From Paracoccaceae bacterium (GTDB lineage: Bacteria > Pseudomonadota > Alphaproteobacteria > Rhodobacterales > Rhodobacteraceae), in contig JAJUJF010000012.1 of NCBI GenBank assembly GCA_029265455.1, positions 1-35,938 of the forward strand: a stretch of 35,938 nucleotides of DNA, in the 5' to 3' direction. The translations under genes were made by a program, and so were the position numbers. The notes beneath the pieces are model-generated. The model was not told where the DNA came from and searched no databases. It worked only from the letters and a program-made list of their open reading frames with translations. Shown here piece after piece: positions 7,841-17,855 of the stretch; position 1 is the stretch's first letter, and each line of letters begins with the position of its first letter.

Positions 7841-9286
7841 TCACGCCGCATGTTGTGTCATGACAGGCGTGCCCGGATCCTGCGCAGCGGGAGGCGCCGC
7901 GGGCAGATGCACGGTGAAGGTGCTGCCGACCCCGGGCATGCTCTCCGCCTCGATATGGCCGCCCATGCCGCGGCAGAGCTGGGCACAGAGGGTGAGGCTG
8001 AGCCCCGTCCCTCCGTAGCGCCCGTCCGCTGCCCTGCGCCGGGCGGAGAAACTCTCGAAGAGCCCCGCCATCACCTCCGCCTCGATGCCGGGCCCGGTGT
8101 CGCTGACGGCAACGGTGAAGGCAGGTTCGCGTCCGTCCTCCGCGGCGCGGGCGGCGCGGATCGTCACCTCGCCGTCCCGGGTGTGCCGGGCGGCATTCTC
8201 GATGATGCAGCCGAGGATCTGGACGAGACGCGCATGATCGACCTCGACGGTGGAAAGGTCGGAATCGATCGCGATGGTGATCCGGTTGCCGCCCTCCTCG
8301 AGCGTCTCGCGGTGGGGCGCGAGCGCCGCCTCGATGATCGCGCGCAGGTCATGCGTCCGGGCGTCGAAGAGCATCCGTCCGGCATCGATCTTCGCGAGGT
8401 CGAGGATCATGTTGATGAGGCGCATCAGGTAGTTCGCCGCCTCGAGGATGCGGTCGACATCCTCGAGGAGGAGTTCGTCGCCGCTCTCCTCGGCTTCCTC
8501 GCGCAGGATCTGGCCGTAGCCGATGATGGCATTGAGCGGCGTGCGGATCTCGTGGCTCATCCGGGCAAGGAATTCCGCCCGCGCCGAGCCGATGCGGTGG
8601 GCATGGACGATCGCGCGGCGCAGCTCGTCGGCCATCTGCCGCCGACGGCGCATCTCGATCTCGAGATCGACACCCGCGTCGAACACGCGCGCGTAATAGA
8701 CGGCCATGAACGCGACATAGGCTAGGGTCGCCACCGTCGACACCGCGCCGAGGCCGATCATCGCCGTCTCCGGGATGTCGTTCGGCGTCGGTTGCAGCAG
8801 GATGTAGGCGGCAAGGAAGATCGCGAAGGAGCCCGCGGTGATCCCGAGGAGCTGCCGCTGCAGCCTGCGCTCGCCGCCGAGGTAGAAGAGCGACAGGATC
8901 GGGATGATCAGCGCCCAGGTCAGCGTCGGCGACGCGACCCCGCCATTATGGTAGCAGCTCCAGAGGATGGCGAAGTTGAGGTTGACCACCGACAGCAGCA
9001 CGAGCCGCTCGTAGGCGATCCCGCGCCGCAACAGGAACGGGAACACCCAGAAGAGCGAGATGCTCGCGGCAAGCACCGCGGTGTTCCAGCCTGGCGTCGG
9101 ATCGAAGACGAACAGCGCCAGCGGCACCGTGTTGCCGAGAACCGGGCCGAACAGATGGCTGATGAGGAACATCCGCGCCCGGTTCGCCCCCGCGCGGTCT
9201 TCGGCAAGTGATTCGGGCATGAAACGGGCGATGAGCCGCTCGCACGCCAGTGCAAGCCGCCCCACCGATCTCCGAACACTCGCCAT
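7841..9286 (-). CDS. membrane sensor histidine kinase (second of a related pair)
   Basis: 481 residues. The sensor half (about 35-200) is an all-membrane multi-helix domain sharing landmarks with the kinase at 4867-6309: HLFGP (44), PFLLRR (83), YHNGGVASPTLTW (112) and LFYL (133). A coiled linker leads to H245 in SHEIRTPLNAIIGY, then an HATPase with IIENAARHT (N-box), DTGPGI (G1) and GTGLSLTLC (G2, somewhat degenerate). No receiver domain. Start at the ATG 9286, whose first base is the last base of the stop of a small upstream ORF (TGATG); a GTG at 9289 is the alternative. The oxoamine synthase gene follows after 131 bp on the same strand. Confidence 0.92.
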   Translation of the reverse strand: MASVRRSVGRLALACERLIARFMPESLAEDRAGANRARMFLISHLFGPVLGNTVPLALFVFDPTPGWNTAVLAASISLFWVFPFLLRRGIAYERLVLLSVVNLNFAILWSCYHNGGVASPTLTWALIIPILSLFYLGGERRLQRQLLGITAGSFAIFLAAYILLQPTPNDIPETAMIGLGAVSTVATLAYVAFMAVYYARVFDAGVDLEIEMRRRRQMADELRRAIVHAHRIGSARAEFLARMSHEIRTPLNAIIGYGQILREEAEESGDELLLEDVDRILEAANYLMRLINMILDLAKIDAGRMLFDARTHDLRAIIEAALAPHRETLEEGGNRITIAIDSDLSTVEVDHARLVQILGCIIENAARHTRDGEVTIRAARAAEDGREPAFTVAVSDTGPGIEAEVMAGLFESFSARRRAADGRYGGTGLSLTLCAQLCRGMGGHIEAESMPGVGSTFTVHLPAAPPAAQDPGTPVMTQHAA

Positions 9287-9399
9287 CACGCCGATCTTGC
9301 CCCCAACCGAAGCGCACCCTCTTCACGCAATCGGCCTTGCCTGCCACTCTGACACGAATGTCTTGCCGAAATGTTAAGACGCTTGCGGAAGGGAGTCAT
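9286..9399 (-). CDS. possible small basic ORF coupled to the kinase gene
   Basis: An ATG at 9399 preceded by GGGAGG (spacing five bases) opens 37 codons ending in a TGA that overlaps the kinase ATG (TGATG). The peptide is arginine-rich (starts MTPFRKRLNISARHS) and matches no family I know. The good ribosome-binding site and the stop/start overlap suggest translational coupling: it may be a leader that controls kinase expression or a real small protein. Chance cannot be excluded in GC-rich DNA. Confidence 0.35.
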   Translation of the reverse strand: MTPFRKRLNISARHSCQSGRQGRLREEGALRLGARSA

Positions 9400-9527
9400 C
9401 CGATCCTCCCGACGCGGAACTTGACGTATCCGCCGATGCTTACGAAAAGTTAACCCCGTCGCGACATTGCTGCACCAGTTACGCGGATGCGGGAAGGCGA
9501 GCCCCTCTGAACCTCGGGAGAAACCTG

Positions 9528-10316
9528 ATGCTTCTCCGAAGCACCATCGGCATGCTTTTCCTCGTCCTGGGCGCGGGGCAGGCTTCCTCCCAGGCCGTAC
9601 CGGCACCGGACTGGCGCGGCGGTTATTTCGGCCTGACCGCGGGCACGTTGCGCACCGAGGGGGCAGCGGTGCTGGGGAGCCATACCGACGACCCCGGGCT
9701 GCCGCTCATCAGCATCGACATCGCGAACGGCCTCTTCCCGCAACGGCAGGAGGATGTGGAGGTCGCCCCCGCGGTCGGCGCGACGCTCGGCTACAATGCC
9801 CGGCGCGGCGATCTCGTCGGCGGGATCGAGCTCGACCTGATGATGCTTTCGGCGGAGGCGGACAAGGATTTCGCCCGTGTCGATCCGGGCGACATACCGG
9901 AGTTCGAGGGCGTGCTTACGCAGACCCGCTACCAGACAGAGATCGACGGACTCGCGACGCTGCGGCTGCGGGCGGGGATCGCGAGCGGCCGTTCGCTCTT
10001 CTACGGCACCGCCGGCCTCGCGGCCGGCAAGATCCGGAACCGGTTCAGCCTCGCCCTCGACGACGGCCCGTTCGCGGCGGCACCCTACAGGAACAGCTGG
10101 AGCGACAGCGGCACGCGGTTCGGTTTCGTGATCGGCGCCGGTTTCGAGCAGTGGTTGAACGAGACGGCGAGTTTCAAGGCCGAGATCCTGCATTTCGATC
10201 TCGAGGACGTGACGGTCCGTGCCGAGGACCCCGGCACCTTCGGCGGCAATACCATCGCCTACCGGTTCCGCAACGAGGGGCAGGTCCTCCGCCTCGGTCT
10301 CAACTTCCGCTTCTGA
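9528..10316 (+). CDS. outer-membrane beta-barrel protein (Omp25/31-like)
   Basis: 262 residues. A signal peptide (about residues 1-22, hydrophobic core MLFLVLGAG, cleavage near ASSQA) is followed by DWRGGYFGLTAG, the usual first strand of the small Omp25/31-type porin-family barrels. Alternating-hydrophobic strands continue to the terminal LRLGLNFRF, ending in Phe as expected for BAM-dependent insertion. GGGAG lies eight bases before the ATG. About 240 bp of non-coding sequence separates it from the divergent kinase cluster; TTGACG at 9421 is a possible -35 but I see no convincing -10. The role is probably structural; a specific function cannot be read. Confidence 0.8.
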   Translation: MLLRSTIGMLFLVLGAGQASSQAVPAPDWRGGYFGLTAGTLRTEGAAVLGSHTDDPGLPLISIDIANGLFPQRQEDVEVAPAVGATLGYNARRGDLVGGIELDLMMLSAEADKDFARVDPGDIPEFEGVLTQTRYQTEIDGLATLRLRAGIASGRSLFYGTAGLAAGKIRNRFSLALDDGPFAAAPYRNSWSDSGTRFGFVIGAGFEQWLNETASFKAEILHFDLEDVTVRAEDPGTFGGNTIAYRFRNEGQVLRLGLNFRF

Positions 10317-10382
10317 CCCGCAGAAGGGCAGGGCGAACGCCCGGGCCGGGCCGGTTCTGCCGCATGTCCTCCGGCATCGGCG

Positions 10383-10709
10383 TCAGCCGCCGCGCGGCCC
10401 CCAGAGGATGATCCCCGCGCCGAGAAGGCCGACGGCCGCCCCGATCGCGTCCCACTGGTCGGGGCGGTGGCCTTCCACGGTCCAGAGCCAGACGAGCGAG
10501 GAGGCGATGTAGACGCCGCCATATACGGCATAGGCGCGCCCGGCCTCGCTCACCGGGCTCAGTGCCAGCAACCAGGCGAAGGCAGCGAGCGACGCCAGGC
10601 CGGGAACAAGCCACAGGATGCTCTTCCCGAGCCGGAACCATGCCCAGAAGGCGAAGCACCCGGCGATCTCGGCGAGCGCGGCTGCGACATAGATCACGAG
10701 AGCCTGCAT
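10383..10709 (-). CDS. UPF0060/YnfA-family membrane protein
   Basis: 108 residues with four predicted helices, matching the family in length and in landmarks: an N-terminal helix with [12 protein letters not shown], the central [19 protein letters not shown], and a final [13 protein letters not shown] helix. The family is related to small multidrug-resistance proteins but its function is not established. The start at 10709 is the family's usual one; 12 more codons are open upstream without a better ribosome site. It is convergent with the barrel gene across a 66-bp gap. Confidence 0.88.
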   Translation of the reverse strand: MQALVIYVAAALAEIAGCFAFWAWFRLGKSILWLVPGLASLAAFAWLLALSPVSEAGRAYAVYGGVYIASSLVWLWTVEGHRPDQWDAIGAAVGLLGAGIILWGPRGG

Positions 10710-10782
10710 CCGCCGCCCATACGCCCCGCGGGAGCCGAGGTCCATTCGGTCCGAGTGCTTCCCCGGAGCAACGAGCCGAAGG

Positions 10783-10812
10783 AAAAAGGCGTCCGCCTTC
10801 CGGCCGGACGCC
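10783..10812 (-). terminator. intrinsic terminator of tRNA-Leu
   Basis: On the minus strand the stem GGCGTCC (10812-10806) pairs perfectly with GGACGCC (10794-10788) across an 11-base loop and is followed by five Ts (10787-10783). It starts 9 bases after the tRNA 3' end. Confidence 0.9.
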
Positions 10813-10821
10813 CTGATCTCA

Positions 10822-10908
10822 TGGTGCGGTCGAGAAGACTCGAACTTCCACGGGTGTTACCCCACAGCGACCTCAACGCTGCGCGTCTACCAATTCCGCC
10901 ACGACCGC
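10822..10908 (-). tRNA. tRNA-Leu (anticodon GAG)
   Basis: 87 bases including an encoded CCA (complement of 10822-10824). The acceptor stem GCGGTCG (10908-10902) pairs with CGACCGC (10832-10826), with discriminator A. The D-arm contains AATTGGTAGACGC, the anticodon stem is CAGCG/CGCTG around loop TTGAGGT (anticodon GAG), there is a long class II variable arm, and the T-arm has GTTCGAGTC. The long variable arm and A73 identify leucine. Confidence 0.97.
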
Positions 10909-10921
10909 TCGCGACCCGGGC

Positions 10922-10950
10922 CAGATAGCAAAGCCCCCGGAGGTCGGCAA
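10922..10950 (-). promoter_or_regulatory. promoter of tRNA-Leu
   Basis: On the minus strand TTGCCG (10950-10945), exactly 17 bp, TATCTG (10927-10922). The -10 ends 14 bases before the mature tRNA 5' end, as expected for a short pre-tRNA leader. Confidence 0.65.
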
Positions 10951-11025
10951 GCCCTGATCGCGCGCTTGCGAAACCGGCGCGGCTGCGGCACCACCGCCCG
11001 GAAACCGGTTGAGGAGGGCGGTCGG

Positions 11026-11685
11026 ATGGAGTGGCGGGTCAGCGACGGCCTGACGGGCTACGAGGAAGCGGTCGCGACGATGGAGGCGCGCGCGGCGGCG
11101 ATCCATGCCGGCGAGGCGGACGAACTCGTCTGGCTCGTCGAGCATCCCCCCCTCTACACCGCCGGCACCAGCGCCCGCACCGAGGATCTGCTCGAGCCCG
11201 ACCGGTTCCCGGTGTTCCCGAGCCGGCGCGGCGGCCAGTTCACCTACCACGGCCCGGGCCAGCGCATCGCCTATACCATGCTCGACCTCAACCGGCGCGG
11301 CCGCGACGTGCGCCGCTTCGTCTGGAATCTCGAGGAATGGGTGATCCGCACCCTCGCGGAATTCGGGGTCACCGGCGAACGTCGCGCGGGCCGCGTCGGC
11401 GTCTGGGTGGTGCGGCCCGAGAAGCCGCCGCTCCCGGACGGCTCGCCGGCCGAGGACAAGATCGCCGCGATCGGCGTGCGGCTGCGCCGCTGGGTGAGCT
11501 TCCACGGCCTCGCCATTAACGTCGAGCCCGACCTCGAGCACTTCTCGGGCATCGTGCCCTGCGGCATCCGGGGGCATGGCGTCACCAGCCTCGTCGATCT
11601 CGGCCTGCCGGTGACGATGGGCGATCTCGATGCGGCCCTCGAACGTACCTTCGACACGGTATTTACCAGGATCCGACAAGAGTAG
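11026..11685 (+). CDS. lipB: octanoyltransferase (lipoate biosynthesis)
   Basis: 219 residues. LipB moves the octanoyl group from acyl carrier protein to lipoyl domains of the 2-oxoacid dehydrogenases and GcvH, the first step of de novo lipoylation. Diagnostic motifs: [13 protein letters not shown] (68-80), catalytic K145 in [19 protein letters not shown], and thioester-forming C179 in [22 protein letters not shown] lies eight bases before the ATG at 11026; the frame runs 20 codons further upstream with no ribosome site. It is divergent from tRNA-Leu. Confidence 0.96.
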   Translation: MEWRVSDGLTGYEEAVATMEARAAAIHAGEADELVWLVEHPPLYTAGTSARTEDLLEPDRFPVFPSRRGGQFTYHGPGQRIAYTMLDLNRRGRDVRRFVWNLEEWVIRTLAEFGVTGERRAGRVGVWVVRPEKPPLPDGSPAEDKIAAIGVRLRRWVSFHGLAINVEPDLEHFSGIVPCGIRGHGVTSLVDLGLPVTMGDLDAALERTFDTVFTRIRQE

Positions 11686-11766
11686 CACGAGGCTGCTCCC
11701 TCGCGTAAGCTTGCCTCCGACCGGACCCGCGGAACAGCGGGCCGACGTGGGGAGAGAGGAATACGC

Positions 11767-12705
11767 ATGCGCATACTCCTGACAGCCGCCTTCATCGGCG
11801 CGATGGCGGTGCCTGCCGCTGCAGATTACACGATCATGGCGCCGGCCGCGCCCGGCGGCGGCTGGGACCAGACCGCGCGCACCATGCAGGCGGTGCTGCG
11901 CGACGAGGGGATCGCGGAATCGGTCCAGGTGGTGAACGTTCCCGGCGCGGGCGGCACGATCGGCCTTGCCCAGTTCGTCAACCAGGCACGCAGCAATCCC
12001 GAACAGCTCATCGTCGGCGGCTATGTCATGGTCGGCGCGATCGAGACCAACAACTCGCCCGTCAACCTCGAGATGGTGACGCCGATCGCCCGCCTCACCG
12101 GCGAGCAGCTCGCCGTCGTGGTCCCTGCCGCGAGCGAGATCGAGACGATGGACAATCTCGTCGCGCGGCTGCGGGAGAATCCGGGCGCGGTAGCCTGGGC
12201 GGGCGGCTCGGCCGGCGGCGCCGATCACATCCTCGCCGGCCTGATCGCCCAGGCGGCCGATGTCGATCCCACCCTGATCAACTACATCGCCTTCTCGGGC
12301 GGCGGCGAGGCGCTGGCCGCGATCCTCGGCGGCCAGGTCACGGCCGGCATCTCCGGCTACAGCGAGTTCGCCTCGCAGGTGGAGGCGGGCGAGCTGCGGG
12401 TCCTTGCCCTCTCCGGCGAGGAGCCGGTCGAGGGGGTGGACGCGCCGACGCTCAGGGACGCGGGCCTCGATGTCGCCCTCGAGAACTGGCGGATGGTCCT
12501 CGCCGGACCCGATCTCACCGAGGAGCAGGTCGCCGCGATCACCGCCGACATGGAGGCGATGGCCACCTCCGATTCCTGGCAGGAGGCGCTCGCGGCGCGC
12601 GGGTGGGTCGATCGCTTCCTCACCGGCGAGGAACTCGAACAGCAGCTTGCCGAGGACATCGCCGCGACCCAGGCGATCCTGCGCGACATCGGCCTCGTCC
12701 AGTAG
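11767..12705 (+). CDS. tripartite tricarboxylate transporter substrate-binding protein (TctC family)
   Basis: 312-residue periplasmic binding protein. Signal peptide residues 1-19 (MRILLTAAF...AVPAAA, cleavage before DY). Family features follow: an N-terminal strand [13 protein letters not shown] and the ligand-loop [16 protein letters not shown]. It would deliver a carboxylate (citrate, tartrate, aromatic acid or similar) to the TctAB permease encoded next. An AGAGGAA site precedes the ATG. Ligand identity cannot be inferred. No TctDE-type two-component system is adjacent. Confidence 0.93.
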   Translation: MRILLTAAFIGAMAVPAAADYTIMAPAAPGGGWDQTARTMQAVLRDEGIAESVQVVNVPGAGGTIGLAQFVNQARSNPEQLIVGGYVMVGAIETNNSPVNLEMVTPIARLTGEQLAVVVPAASEIETMDNLVARLRENPGAVAWAGGSAGGADHILAGLIAQAADVDPTLINYIAFSGGGEALAAILGGQVTAGISGYSEFASQVEAGELRVLALSGEEPVEGVDAPTLRDAGLDVALENWRMVLAGPDLTEEQVAAITADMEAMATSDSWQEALAARGWVDRFLTGEELEQQLAEDIAATQAILRDIGLVQ

Positions 12706-12747
12706 GCACGGACGGGACACGGATGGGCGGAGACGGTTGAGGACACC

Positions 12748-13224
12748 ATGAGCACCGGAAATCCCCGGCGGCCAGACCGTCCCGTCCTCGTCATCGCCGC
12801 GGCGCTCTTCGCGCTCGCGGCGCTCATCGTCTGGCAGACGCGGGAGATGCAGGTCGCCGCCACCTATGCCCGCGTCGGCCCGCGCCAGTTCCCCTATGTG
12901 GTGGCGGCCGGTCTCGCCGCGCTCGGGGTCGGGACCGTCATCGCCGCCCTGCGCGGCTCCTTCCCCGAGCGGGAGAAGGAAGAGTTCGGCCCGATGGCCT
13001 GGATCGTCGCCGGGCTCGTCATCCAGATGCTGATCCTGCGCACGGCGGGTTTCTCGGTCGCGACCGGCATCCTCTTCGCGCTGAGCGCTCGGGGCTTCGG
13101 ACGGCGCCCGGTCTGGCTCTCCTTCCTGATCGGCACCGTCTTCTCCTTCCTGATCTGGATATTGTTCGCGCGGGGGCTGCAGCTTTCGCTTCCCGCCGGG
13201 CCGCTCGAGCGGCTGTTCTTCTAG
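12748..13224 (+). CDS. tripartite tricarboxylate transporter small membrane subunit (TctB family)
   Basis: 158 residues with four hydrophobic helices (about 13-28, 49-67, 84-110, 122-141), the family size and topology, and a conserved [11 protein letters not shown] segment between helices 1 and 2. It lies 42 bp after the binding-protein gene and 13 bp before the large permease gene, so the three form one operon. Confidence 0.9.
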   Translation: MSTGNPRRPDRPVLVIAAALFALAALIVWQTREMQVAATYARVGPRQFPYVVAAGLAALGVGTVIAALRGSFPEREKEEFGPMAWIVAGLVIQMLILRTAGFSVATGILFALSARGFGRRPVWLSFLIGTVFSFLIWILFARGLQLSLPAGPLERLFF

Positions 13225-13237
13225 AGGGCCCGCGCCC

Positions 13238-14755
<1,518 letters not shown>

Positions 14756-14797
14756 CGCCCACGCCCCGGAGAGCACTTTGGGTTGCCGGCAGTTGCC

Positions 14798-14865
14798 ATG
14801 CGGAGGCCCCGTTCCGGGGCCGAGTCTCTGGCCCGTTCCCGGCCGTCCCGGCCGGAAACGAGCGG
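14798..14865. repeat. intergenic repeat, part A, copy 1
   Basis: 68 bp that recur at 33400-33466 in the same orientation with only a few substitutions. It has two hairpins: GGCCCCG-TTC-CGGGGCC (14805-14821), then arms CGTTCCCGGCC (14834-14844) and GGCCGGAAACG (14850-14860) with one C/A mismatch. The third pair of the second stem is T-A here and C-G in copy 2. It lies between the convergent tctA and thrS genes. Peptides read through it on the minus strand are a by-product of the repeat. Confidence 0.8.
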
Positions 14866-14900
14866 TGAGGGCGGGCGGCCTCGGCGGATGCCCATGACTC

Positions 14901-14983
14901 GTTAACGAACAGGTAGGTTCTGCTCTGTCTTTGGGATCAATGGCTTGATTGGGTTTTCACGCGTGGGCGGATCTCGCCCACGC
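14901..14983. repeat. intergenic repeat, part B, copy 1
   Basis: 14901-14937 aligns without gaps to 33613-33649 (about 20 of 37 identical, with GTTAA and GGTAGG.TCTG conserved). 14938-14969 matches 33650-33681 at 31 of 32 bases, starting CAATGGCTTGATTGGG. It ends in a hairpin, GCGTGGGCG (14961-14969) and its complement (14975-14983), whose stem is kept in copy 2 while the loop differs. The hairpin lies seven bases past the thrS stop but has no T-tract. Confidence 0.8.
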
Positions 14984-14989
14984 CTGCGG

Positions 14990-16993
14990 TCACGCGGGCC
15001 TCAGGTCCGGAGGCGTCGCCTCCTCCGCAAGTTCCGGCACCACCGCGTCGAGGGAAATCACCCGGCTCGCCTTCTCGCCGAGGCGGCGGAGCGAGACCGT
15101 ACGGTCCTCCACTTCCTTCATGCCCACCGCGAGGATCACCGGCACCTTGGCCAGCGAATGCTCCCGGACCTTGTAGTTGATCTTCTCGTTCCGCAGATCG
15201 GCCTCGGCCCGGATGCCTTCCCGCTTCAGCGCCGCCAGCACCTCGTTCGCGTAATCGTTCGCATCCGAGACGATCGGCGCCACCACCACCTGCCGTGGTG
15301 CGAGCCAGAACGGCAGTTTCCCGGCGTAATGCTCGATCAGCAGGCCGATGAACCGCTCGAACGTGCCGAAGACCGCGCGATGGAGCATCACCGGCCGGTG
15401 CTTCGCCCCGTCCTCGCCGATATAGGTCGCATCGAGCCGCTCGGGCAGGACGTAGTCGAGCTGGAACGTCCCTGCCTGCCAGGTCCGGCCGATGGCGTCG
15501 GTGAGGTGGAACTCGAGCTTCGGCCCGTAGAAGGCGCCCTCGCCCTCGGCATAGTCGAATTCGAGCCCCGCCTGGGTCAGCGCCTCCGCGAGCGCCGTTT
15601 CCGCGCGGTCCCAGGTCGCGTCATCGCCGGCGCGGGTATCGGGTCGCGTCGCCAATTTGTAGGCGATGTCGGTGAGCCCCATATGTCCGTAGACCCGGGA
15701 GAAGAGCGCGAGGAACCGGCTCGTCTCGCTCGCGATCTGGTCCTCGCGGCAGAAGATATGGGCGTCGTCCTGGGTCATCTGCCGCACCCGCATCAGCCCG
15801 TGCAGCGCGCCATGCGCCTCGTTGCGGTGGCAGCAGCCGAACTCCGCCATCCTGAGCGGCAGGTCGCGGTAGGACTTGGTGCCCTGCTTGAAGATCTGGA
15901 CATGGGCCGGGCAGTTCATCGGCTTTAGCGCCATGAGATCGGCCTTGCCCGACAGCACCGGATCCTCGTCCTCGTCCTCGACCGAAGGGATCTCGTCCGG
16001 CACCACGAACATGTTCTCGCGGAACTTGCCCCAATGCCCCGACTGCCGCCAGAGATCGGCATCGAGGAGCTGCGGCGTCTTCACCTCCTGGTAGCCGTCG
16101 GCGTCGAGCTGGCGGCGGATGTAGGCCTCGAGGATCCGCCAGATCGTGAACCCGTTCGGATGCCAGAAGACCGACCCCACCGCCTCCGGCTGGAAATGGA
16201 AGAGCCCCATCTCGCGGCCGAGCTTGCGGTGGTCGCGTTTCGCCGCTTCCTCGAGCCGGTGGAGATAGGCCTTGAGATCGTCCCTGGTGCGGAAGGCGAC
16301 ACCATAGATGCGCTGGAGCATCGGCCGGGATGAATCGCCCCGCCAGTAGGCCCCGGCGATCGACATCAGCTTGAAGGCATCGGCCGGCACCTGGCCGGTG
16401 TGCTGGAGATGCGGGCCGCGGCAGAGGTCCTGCCAGTGCCCGTGCCAGTACATCTTGATCGGCTCGCCCTCGGGGATCGCCTCGACGAGCTCGACCTTGA
16501 AATTCTCGCCATTCTCGCGGTAGTGCGCGATCGCCCGCTCGCGATCCCAGACCTCCCAGCGCACCGGGTCGCGGGCGGCGATGATCTGGCGCATCCGCTC
16601 CTCGATCTTCTCGAGATCGTCGGGCGTGAACGGCTCCGGCCGGTCGAAATCGTAGTACCAGCCATTCTCGATCACCGGGCCGATGGTGACCCTGGTATCG
16701 GGAAAGAGCTCCTGCACCGCACGGGCCATGATATGCGCGCAGTCGTGCCGGATGAGTTCGAGCGCCTCCGCCTCGTCCTTCTGGGTGACGATCGCCACCT
16801 CGGCATCTGCCTCGATCGGCTTCGAGAGATCGGAAAGCACGCCATCGATCCGCGCCGCCAGCGCCGATTTGGCCAGCGATTTCGAGATGTCGGCCGCAAT
16901 CTCGAGCCCGGTCACGCCCGCCGGGTAGCGGCGCACCGCGCCGTCGGGGAGGGTGATGGCGACCTCCCGAGCCTGGGTTGCGGTGTCGGCCAT
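14990..16993 (-). CDS. thrS: threonyl-tRNA synthetase
   Basis: 667 residues. Charges tRNA-Thr in the cytoplasm. Domain order: TGS (about 7-70), the second additional (editing) domain with [11 protein letters not shown] and [10 protein letters not shown], the class II catalytic core with [17 protein letters not shown], zinc-ligand Cys in [22 protein letters not shown], and motif 3 [19 protein letters not shown], then the anticodon-binding domain. The start at 16993 has a near-perfect AAGGAGG eight bases upstream; the frame is open 35 codons further but crosses the promoter. Divergent from the hydrolase gene. Confidence 0.97.
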   Translation of the reverse strand: MADTATQAREVAITLPDGAVRRYPAGVTGLEIAADISKSLAKSALAARIDGVLSDLSKPIEADAEVAIVTQKDEAEALELIRHDCAHIMARAVQELFPDTRVTIGPVIENGWYYDFDRPEPFTPDDLEKIEERMRQIIAARDPVRWEVWDRERAIAHYRENGENFKVELVEAIPEGEPIKMYWHGHWQDLCRGPHLQHTGQVPADAFKLMSIAGAYWRGDSSRPMLQRIYGVAFRTRDDLKAYLHRLEEAAKRDHRKLGREMGLFHFQPEAVGSVFWHPNGFTIWRILEAYIRRQLDADGYQEVKTPQLLDADLWRQSGHWGKFRENMFVVPDEIPSVEDEDEDPVLSGKADLMALKPMNCPAHVQIFKQGTKSYRDLPLRMAEFGCCHRNEAHGALHGLMRVRQMTQDDAHIFCREDQIASETSRFLALFSRVYGHMGLTDIAYKLATRPDTRAGDDATWDRAETALAEALTQAGLEFDYAEGEGAFYGPKLEFHLTDAIGRTWQAGTFQLDYVLPERLDATYIGEDGAKHRPVMLHRAVFGTFERFIGLLIEHYAGKLPFWLAPRQVVVAPIVSDANDYANEVLAALKREGIRAEADLRNEKINYKVREHSLAKVPVILAVGMKEVEDRTVSLRRLGEKASRVISLDAVVPELAEEATPPDLRPA

Positions 16994-17044
16994 CGATATC
17001 CTCCTTCTGGTTTCGGCGCCCACGGCACGCCCGGTTCGGGCGGA

Positions 17045-17073
17045 CAGTTGGCCGGGCGGCTTGCCGCTGTCAA
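17045..17073 (-). promoter_or_regulatory. putative thrS promoter
   Basis: On the minus strand TTGACA (17073-17068), 17 bp, CAACTG (17050-17045), 52 bp before the thrS ATG. The -35 is consensus; the -10 is moderate. It overlaps the opposing candidate for the hydrolase. Confidence 0.45.
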
Positions 17074-17089
17074 GGTGGGGCGCTAAGCC
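17061..17089 (+). promoter_or_regulatory. putative promoter of the hydrolase gene
   Basis: TTGCCG (17061-17066), 17 bp, TAAGCC (17084-17089). A start seven or eight bases downstream would fall on the hydrolase ATG at 17097, which lacks a Shine-Dalgarno sequence, so a leaderless mRNA is possible. Confidence 0.35.
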
Positions 17090-17096
17090 TGCTCCC

Positions 17097-17855
17097 ATGG
17101 ATCACGAGACGCTGGAACTGCCGGACGGCCGGCGCATCGCCTATCACCGGACGCCGGGGAAGGGGCCATGGGTGGTCTTCCTCGGCGGCTTCCGCTCGGA
17201 CATGACCGGGACCAAGGCAACCTGGCTCGAGGACTGGGCAAGGCGGCGGGGGCAGGGTTTCCTCCGCTTCGATTACACCGGCCACGGCGCCTCCTCGGGG
17301 CGGTTCGCGGACGGCGCGATCGGCGACTGGGCCTCGGATGCGGAGGCCGCCATCACCCGGCTCACCGACGGGCCGCGCGTCGTTGTCGGCTCGTCGATGG
17401 GCGGCTGGATCGCGCTTCTCCTCGCGCGGCGGATGGGCGAGGGAATAGCCGGTCTCGTCGGCGTGGCGGCGGCTCCCGACTTCACCGAGGACCTGATGTG
17501 GGCGCGGTTCGACGAGGGCAAACGTCGCGACCTCGAGGAACAGGGATTCATGACCGAGCCCTCGGATTATTCGGACGAGCCGGATCTCGTTACCCGGCGC
17601 CTGATCGAGGACGGGCGCGAGCATCTCGTGTTGCGCACGCCTCTCGACCTGCCGATGCCGGTCCGGCTCCTCCACGGAACCGCGGATGCGGATGTGCCCG
17701 TGAGCGTGGCGCTCAGGCTTCTCGATCATGCGGATGCGCCGGACATGCGGCTCACGCTGGTGAAGGGGGCGGACCACCGGTTCTCGACGCCCGAATGCCT
17801 CGCGATGATCGGGGAGGCGGTGGAGGAGGTCAGCGGAGGACGAAATACGCCGTGA
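17097..17855 (+). CDS. alpha/beta hydrolase, ABHD10-like thioesterase/esterase
   Basis: 252 residues with a complete catalytic triad: the nucleophile Ser in [16 protein letters not shown], Asp in [13 protein letters not shown], and His in GADHRFST. The segment [20 protein letters not shown] is characteristic of ABHD10-type hydrolases (acyl-protein thioesterase / acyl-glucuronide esterase in mammals); the bacterial substrate is unknown. No signal peptide, so cytoplasmic. The ATG at 17097 is taken because upstream extension would run through the thrS promoter. Its 3' end overlaps the convergent small membrane-protein gene by 26 bp. Confidence 0.88.
   Translation: MDHETLELPDGRRIAYHRTPGKGPWVVFLGGFRSDMTGTKATWLEDWARRRGQGFLRFDYTGHGASSGRFADGAIGDWASDAEAAITRLTDGPRVVVGSSMGGWIALLLARRMGEGIAGLVGVAAAPDFTEDLMWARFDEGKRRDLEEQGFMTEPSDYSDEPDLVTRRLIEDGREHLVLRTPLDLPMPVRLLHGTADADVPVSVALRLLDHADAPDMRLTLVKGADHRFSTPECLAMIGEAVEEVSGGRNTP

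Noticed and set aside
6384-7844. GTG at 7844 as start of the oxoamine synthase, overlapping the kinase stop
   Set aside because: It would add 45 low-complexity residues absent from the superfamily; the ATG at 7709 has a suitable ribosome site. Left as a possible alternative.
14938-14983. Part B hairpin as an intrinsic terminator for thrS
   Set aside because: Position and stem fit, but the bases after it on the minus strand (TGAAAACC) are not a T-tract, and copy 2 is upstream of a gene.
14798-14983. Repeats as attachment sites or ends of a mobile element
   Set aside because: The 18.6 kb between the copies is ordinary core genes (thrS, mreB, leuA, rpsB) with no integrase or transposase.
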